This document shows, piece after piece, positions 59,121 through 64,000 of a stretch of 64,000 nt of DNA. The first letter of the stretch is position 1; each line of letters begins with the position of its first letter. Under the pieces are notes generated by a model that searched no databases, was not told where the DNA came from, and saw only the letters and a list, made by a program, of their open reading frames with translations. Both the position numbers and the translations under genes were made by a program. The stretch comes from Cristatella mucedo (taxonomy: Eukaryota; Bryozoa; Phylactolaemata; Cristatellidae): the NCBI GenBank assembly GCA_009760855.2, contig WPIO01000004.1, forward strand, positions 3,968,001-4,032,000. Direction: 5' to 3'.

Positions 59121-59415
59121 ACCTCAAATCCTTTGTGGGCAGAGCCTTTACCTTGTATTGTTCTAAAGCCTGGAACTCGTTCCCGACTGACATCAAGGCA
59201 TCCCCTGACTTGACGGAATTTAAACAAAAGCTAGAAAAAATGCACTGGTTCCTCAGCATTTGCAGGGTACACGTGAATTGCTATTTGTGAGCTTATGCGT
59301 GCTGACACCATACATTCTATCACTAACTAATATAGACATGCTTTCTTTGAGCCACATGCCTAAAAGAGATTTAGTTCTCTTATGGTCCTATGCAAATACA
59401 TAATTATTATTACTA
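59121..59415 (+). mobile_element. degraded LINE 3' fragment
   Basis: It encodes a relic of KSFVGRAFTLYCSKAWNSFP followed by PDLTEFKQKL, then the 3' UTR with the AAGAGATTTAGTTCTCTTA half of the stem-loop and an ATT-rich tail. Confidence 0.75.
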
Positions 59416-59870
59416 CAGTATTACTGGCACAGACAACACTTTCTTCTTTCTTAAACACTTTAACATTCAATTCATGCACATCTCTCATACTTTCCCACTC
59501 TAGTCTATCTCTTTCCTCGACGGTCGCCTAACCTCGTTCCGTATTACTAAACGGAGTTCTCCATTGTTGATGATAAGGGCGAAATGGCGGCAGCAGCTTG
59601 GGCTCGAGCAGCACTAAACTAGGCGCCAAGTGGTTAGTTTGTGCACTGGTTAGGCCGCCGTCGCCGCACAAATTACTCTACGCAATTCTGATTAGAGCAG
59701 CAGCATCCGATTGGCTCCCTATTCAGCGTCCGAGCCGCACCGGTAGGCTACTCCGTGACATACGCTTACTGACGAGGTCGCACGGGTTCTGCATGACAAG
59801 AGAGTCTGCAGCCGAAAGGAAGATAGAGCGAACATTCTAGCGTGCCATGGCTACAGCCTAGCTACAGTAT

Positions 59871-60151
59871 TCAAGATTGCCTGCGCAGCAGCTCGTCGAT
59901 CAACCGGAGCTGAGAGTCTGGCGGCAGGCCATGTGCGTAGGCAGCCAGCGCTGCAATAAATCCGACGGCTGGAAGCACGGATAGCAAGCCAGCGAGGCAA
60001 CGTCGACCGGGGGCTGCTTCGACCGGGGGCTGCTGCAGCACTAGGGAGATTTGCTAAGATGCTATGCGGAGGCTCGCTTTGCTTTGCTTGGCACTGCAGC
60101 CGGTGGGGCTAACTTACCGACCAGAAGCGATGGCAGTCCTCGAAAACTTGG
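59871..60151 (-). CDS. tentative last two exons of an unidentified minus-strand gene
   Basis: Two exon-like blocks fit together: 60151-60118 (acceptor CCACTAG, donor TCG|GTAAGT) and 60053-59871 (acceptor CATCTTAG, stop TGA). The first gives QVFEDCHRFWS. The second gives 60 residues with a hydrophobic Ala/Leu/Val segment (LSVLPAVGFIAALAAYAHG) and a charged tail LRLIDELLRRQS, like a C-terminal membrane anchor. Phases agree (1 in, 0 at the junction). I do not recognise the family and cannot find upstream exons in the GC-rich stretch 60150-60700. Confidence 0.3.
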
Positions 60152-60766
60152 CTAGTGGCTCACGTACGTTTGAGCTTCGCGGCAAACGCGATTAATGGAG
60201 CCGCTGCAATGCGATTGCTTCCGCCCTCAGCGTCAGAGAGGGCTCCTAACGAAGTCCGGCCTCCTGCGCACTCGGTTTGGCGCTTAGCGCTTCGCATTCA
60301 ACGCAAAGACGTATATTTCAGGCGAGATTCGCCACACCTGAAATTTAGCCATGTGTTCGCATTATGGGAGCCCTGTCCTAAGTCTAGCGCCCGCCTCGTG
60401 GTAGTTTCCGCGGCCGCTGCTAAGCCCTGCCTCGTTTGGCGTAGGCACGCTGCACCGCCCTGCCACGTTTGTACACCGAACTGCCTGCTGCCGTTCGCCG
60501 CTGGATTTTCCTTAGGAAAAAGCGCTAGCTGCTTTAGTGGTTGTACTTTTCGTGACCTGCCTAGATGTGAACAGTTCAGTGGCAGCAAAGTGGCGAAACG
60601 TGTGGCGAAAAGTGGCGAAACGGTATCATAACCTTCACGTGGCAGCCGCATTATTCGCAGCTCGCGTTGGCCTGGGCACTGATTAGCGATAGCAGGACTT
60701 TCTTTTGGACGGCGAGGCGACACAGTTTCATCGATGAAAGTTACAGGCTGGCACGCCTACAATCGA

Positions 60767-60822
<56 letters not shown>

Positions 60823-60950
60823 TCTCTCTCTCCCTTCTCCTTACCCTTGTCTTGCAGTTACGAGCCATTCTCGGTTCAGACAATTGAGTGAACTTCATCA
60901 TGTATGTGACGAGCTATGAATCGAGTGTTGGAAGTTTGTAATGCCACACC
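60152..60950. other. GC-rich stretch followed by CT microsatellite, no assigned gene
   Basis: Open frames of about 140-160 codons occur on both strands (60155-60631 plus, 60298-60723 minus), but neither resembles a known family. GC-rich DNA gives such frames by chance. A (CT)n tract occupies 60771-60833. This is the last host-like DNA before the AT-rich element. Confidence 0.5.
60771..60833. repeat. (CT)n microsatellite
   Basis: CT dinucleotides about 120 bp left of the AT-rich element's palindrome. Confidence 0.93.
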
Positions 60951-61062
60951 GTGATGATAGAAATTTTCCCCTTTACATCGTCTAATTTTTCGCCAACCTC
61001 GGTTCCACCATCGGTTGTCAAAAAATTACCCGATATCGCAAAGGAAAAAATTCTATCATCAC
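60951..61062. repeat. 112-bp imperfect palindrome at the edge of the AT-rich element
   Basis: Both ends read GTGATGATAGAA inward (60951-60962 and the complement of 61051-61062). Further in, CCTTT, ATCG, TAATTTTT and CAACC line up between the arms, with small gaps, to a centre near 61006. It coincides with the change from host-like to AT-rich sequence and lies 95 bp outside the integrase gene, which is the position expected for a terminal repeat or hairpin. Confidence 0.75.
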
Positions 61063-61156
61063 TAAATTCAAATCAACATCAATTAGCATAAATATTTTTA
61101 CCTTATATAGCAAATGTCTTCACGAATAAGCCAAAGAAATTCTCTCCCTTTTGAAT

Positions 61157-62008
61157 CTAGAAGGTTAATAACTCTTCTCTAACAAAACTTCTCTTAACAT
61201 CATTTACAAAATATCTAGCTGGTTGTTGTTTTAATACCATTATTCTAACGATAGTGTGTTTTTAGACTCCATATTGGGTCTGTAGCTCTTCTTCTTTTCT
61301 CATCTTCTCCTTCACCAGGTTCTAATAAATACCTAACACTCGTCCCAAGTTCTAATAGCTTTTCGCCATGGTATTTTGGTTTCTTTAGTTTTACCTTTTC
61401 TTTTTTTATCGCCTTTGCAGGTTCTTCACAAATCATTCTTGTAACACTATTATTTAAATATTCAATGATCTTTGGTAGATTATCGATCCACTCTCTGTTT
61501 CTATTATAATCTCCTTTGTTAATACTTCCTAATTCTTTTTCATACTGAGCAATGAATGCTCTCTCAGCAACTGTTCTATTCATTCTTTCAACAAGTGCAA
61601 CGCTCTTTTTACTAGTTCCTTCTATGATATGTGTTTCATGTTTTTTCATTTCTTTAGCAAACTCTCCTTTAAATTCTGATCCTGGATCTACAGTCATTTT
61701 CTTTGGCCACTTCAAAGGACCTTTATTGTAAATATCTATTATTGCTTTTGTTACTTCTTTAGAAGACTTTGTTTTAAGAGGTCTTGATTCTTTATATCTA
61801 CTAGCAACATCAATAACACTCAAAGCATATTTATTTCCAGAATCATTAGGCATATACAAAATGTCTGCTTGGTGATTTTCATTAGGCTCAACAATATTAA
61901 AGAAACCCTGTGGAATGTTTTTAGGTCTTAGTTTGAATACTTGGCTTATATCTGAGTTAGGATTGAATTTACCTTCTTTTTTCTTTCATTTAGAGTTAAG
62001 AACGACAT
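61157..62008 (-). CDS. retroviral/Polinton-type DDE integrase, frame broken twice
   Basis: The main open frame (61985-61245) has the rve core: first Asp in HQADILYM, second Asp in TVDPGSEFKGEF, Glu in VERMNRT about 32 residues further on. The family joins element DNA ends to the host chromosome. Two breaks are visible. Near the N terminus, an ATG at 62008 opens a frame that reaches the A6 run (61977-61982 on the plus strand), after which the core continues in the -1 frame. Near the C terminus, the core frame stops at 61245, but a frame one base away is open to 61157 and looks like the basic integrase tail; it needs one base fewer in the run 61259-61263. No N-terminal HHCC zinc module is visible. 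Confidence 0.85.
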
Positions 62009-62018
62009 TCTATAGAGA

Positions 62019-62330
62019 ATGGAAATATTTTGTTATACATGCTTAAGCACGTTTAGTGAAGTTGAATACCTTGAAACAGGTCATCCACATTGTAAACCAA
62101 AAATAAAAAAACCAAAACAGGAATATGAAACTCGTTGTTGTATCTGTGATAAAGATATGAAAGAAACTGAATTTGATTCTAGCCTTTTTCGTAATAACCA
62201 CTGCATAATCTGTTCGTACTGTAACATAGATTCTAATTATTATAAAAAAGAAAAACCAACTAAACTGTACTTACTGGTTAAGAAACACTTAAAAAACAAT
62301 GTTGTTCTACTTCTTTACATCATTGTTTAG
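62019..62330 (+). CDS. Cys/His-rich putative zinc-binding protein of the virus-like element
   Basis: This 103-codon frame starts 10 bp from the possible integrase ATG on the other strand. It has several metal-binding-like pairs: CYTC (residues about 4-7), HPHC (about 23-26), CCIC (about 40-43) and HCIICSYC (about 60-67), resembling tandem zinc ribbons or a RING-like fold. I do not recognise a named family. The last residues turn hydrophobic after the run AAAAAAC (62291-62297), where the -1 frame is open to 62474-62476 and again contains clustered Cys and His. The true C terminus may therefore lie in that frame, which overlaps the end of the fibre gene by about 39 bp. Confidence 0.7.
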   Translation: MEIFCYTCLSTFSEVEYLETGHPHCKPKIKKPKQEYETRCCICDKDMKETEFDSSLFRNNHCIICSYCNIDSNYYKKEKPTKLYLLVKKHLKNNVVLLLYIIV

Positions 62331-62437
62331 ATCACGAAGCCATCTGTTGCATTTCTAAATTATTTCCGGTTGTTAAAGGTAAACAAAAAGCAACAAAATT
62401 AAAAGAGTTAATAGTTTTAATAGTTCATTTATACTTT

Positions 62438-63297
62438 TCAGGAGGGTACATAGCTAACCAAGATGTTTACCTTTAGTTTTCCTGTGCTATCAACGAAGTA
62501 ATACTCTGTAGGTAATCTATTGAAATATACATAGTACTTTAAGTTAACACCTGTTGAAGAAGTGTTTATAGCTCTTACATCACCAGATACTACTGTTGTA
62601 TCAGTATTAGGTTTTAGAAATACACAATTAGATGCTCCAACAACCATAACATTTAATATCATTATAGGTGGAGACATTTTATTTGTCCATGAGTAAGGGG
62701 TTGATAGATTTAAAATTGAATTTAATGCTTTAGGGTCCATTGAGATTGAGATTACTTCCGTTATTTTTTTAAGTGTTTTATCTACATAATTATTTGTAGC
62801 AACGTCAGAGGGGTTAACAGGCTCTGCAACATTAGTAATAGAGTTACCACCCATATTAATATTTGTTGTTGAAGGAAATGCTTTCAATAATACATCTCTT
62901 TTCATTCCTCCATAAGTAACACAATAATCATCGTTTAAGACTACTGGATTGTTATTACCAGAATTCCAATAAGTAGATGTTATGGCTTTACCATTCATAT
63001 CTAGATCTCCCAACATTGTATCTCCGGTCTTCTTAACATAATTATTTATTTTTGAAACGTTTACACCATCAGTAGGGTTAAAGCCTGCTCCTAGATTTGT
63101 AATGCGTTTACCACCAAGATTCATTGTTATTCCTGAATTAACGACAAAGTTAGCGTCAGCATAGGCCTTTGTAACAAGTCATAGTCGTTAACGGGGTCAC
63201 CTAAGTTTATAATTCTATTTCCACTTGCATCAAGATCAGAAAGAATGAAACCATTATTCTTCGATACATAGTCCTCACTGTGAAACTTTTTGTTCAT
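62438..63297 (-). CDS. phage-tail-fibre-like repeat protein, one frameshift
   Basis: The clean open frame is 63124-62438 (228 codons). A second frame upstream starts at ATG 63297 and carries one more unit of the same repeat, so the gene probably begins there. The lesion is a missing base near 63176-63177. The repeat unit is N-x-I-x-N-L/V followed by a P-x-D element and Y-V-x-K/D: MNLGGKRITNLG, MNGKAITS and MGGNSITNVAEPVNPSDVAT with NNYVDK. This pattern is known from tail fibres of bacteriophages and from fibre-like proteins of some eukaryotic DNA viruses, where trimers bind receptors. The C-terminal 110 residues are beta-rich and could be the head domain. Confidence 0.78.
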
Positions 63298-64000
63298 CTA
63301 TATAATTATTTATTAATATTTTAGATCTCTCTAACACTTCCTTTACAACTAGAACAATTCTTATAAATCTAAGTGGATCTTCTTCTTCAACTACTTGTAT
63401 CTCTACTTTTCTAATGTAATATTTGATATCATAACCAAAGTTTTTTTATTGTTAAAACGACCATATTTAGAAATTATATCAAATTCGAATTCAACGTACT
63501 TCTCATCTTTAAGTAAAAACATAAAAAGAGGTTCACGTATTGGTATATCAAATTTATAAGTTGTTGGAATTCTAACTGTTCCTGCAGCAACATAGTCTTT
63601 AGGTACATCACAGCAATTCAAACCTGGAACGAGTATTTCAAATTCACTATAAAAACATCTGCTAAGCTTTAAGACGTGTAAACCAAGTAAACACTGTGCA
63701 ATATATTGTTTTGGAATAAAATCTTTTACAATAGTTCTACTCCATAAACATTTTATTTCTATTAGAGTATCTTGATCAATAACTCCATCTGGAGAATAGC
63801 GATAAACTCCGTCACTAGTAAAACATTCATTTGAATTCTCAATACTTCTATTCAACTTAATTTCTATAAACTTAGCTGCTATTGGCTCGAATACTTTTCC
63901 AAACATCATCTGAGGAAATCTTATAGGTTGAGAGTTAGCAATATATTTTTTTAGTTTTCTATTTGAAATTAATTCAATGTCACAATCAATTTGAGAGCCA
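63275..64000 (-). CDS. YqaJ/lambda-exonuclease-type PD-(D/E)XK nuclease, partial
   Basis: The frame is open from the window edge (64000) to 63403. It shows the PD-(D/E)XK layout of YqaJ, lambda exonuclease and baculovirus alkaline nuclease: a helix with GKVFEPIA carrying a Glu, then SPDGVID with the catalytic Asp and LIEIKCLWSR with the E-x-K pair. Such enzymes process DNA ends for viral recombination and replication. After the A7 run (63441-63447 on the plus strand) the frame closes at 63403, while the -1 frame stays open to 63275 and ends inside the first codons of the fibre gene (ATG 63297). That compact overlap suggests it is the real C terminus. The N terminus is outside the window. Confidence 0.82.

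Larger units (their letters stand above)
55909..59870. other. 3' flank of the patched-domain gene, repeats only
   Basis: Apart from the polyadenylation candidate, the SPIN-like MITE and LINE relics (57285-57370, 59121-59415), I see no gene. 57800-59100 in particular shows nothing recognisable. Confidence 0.65.
60951..64000. mobile_element. virus-like AT-rich element, one end (Polinton/adintovirus-like or related)
   Basis: Over 3 kb the sequence is AT-rich, intronless and gene-dense with overlapping ends, unlike the rest of the window. Four genes occur: integrase, Cys/His-rich protein, tail-fibre-like protein and YqaJ-type nuclease. A retroviral-type integrase next to a terminal palindrome, together with DNA-virus genes, suggests a Polinton/Maverick-class virus. 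However, no family B polymerase, packaging ATPase, protease or capsid gene lies in the visible part, so the class is inferred. The element continues past the right edge. Confidence 0.75.

Noticed and set aside
60155-60723. Overlapping open frames on both strands (158 and 141 codons)
   Set aside because: GC-rich DNA gives complementary open frames by chance; neither shows a domain or splice context.

Overview
The window is genomic DNA of an invertebrate animal. It has spliced genes with GT-AG introns, tRNA-derived SINEs, a LINE family with many 5'-truncated copies, hAT and Tc1/mariner remnants, and very many (CT)n, (CA)n and (ATT)n microsatellites. No bacterial operon signals are present. I cannot place it below 'non-vertebrate metazoan'; a lophotrochozoan is plausible but is only a guess. 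LEFT, minus strand (208-37322): the first eight coding exons, about 300 residues, of an ERCC4/XPF homologue, the catalytic-subunit gene of the XPF-ERCC1 repair nuclease. The exons are tiny and spread over 37 kb. The rest of the gene lies beyond the left edge. All exon junctions keep frame, and one intron uses a GC donor. The 18.5-kb intron 2 holds most of the mobile-element load. MIDDLE, plus strand (40154-55908): a complete 17-exon gene for a 1072-residue patched-domain (RND/PTCHD-type) membrane protein, with ATG, stop and every splice phase in agreement. One of its introns also uses a GC donor. The two genes are divergent, with start codons 2.8 kb apart. 55.9-60.9 kb: repeats, a SPIN-type hAT MITE with its target duplication, a LINE fragment and a tentative 3' end of another minus-strand gene. 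RIGHT (60951-64000): base composition changes abruptly to AT-rich, and the sequence becomes intronless, compact and virus-like. It starts with a 112-bp imperfect palindrome. Then come a retroviral/Polinton-type integrase (minus), a Cys/His-rich small protein (plus), a phage-tail-fibre-like protein (minus) and a YqaJ-type nuclease (minus, running off the window). This looks like one end of an integrated Polinton/adintovirus-like or related large DNA virus. Its reading frames are interrupted by single-base shifts, mostly in A/T homopolymers, which could be decay, sequencing error or, in two cases, frameshift sites. TRANSPOSONS: the LINE family and one SINE family share a 3' stem-loop, which suggests the LINE mobilises the SINE. 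A second SINE family and a third dispersed repeat are each present in several copies.
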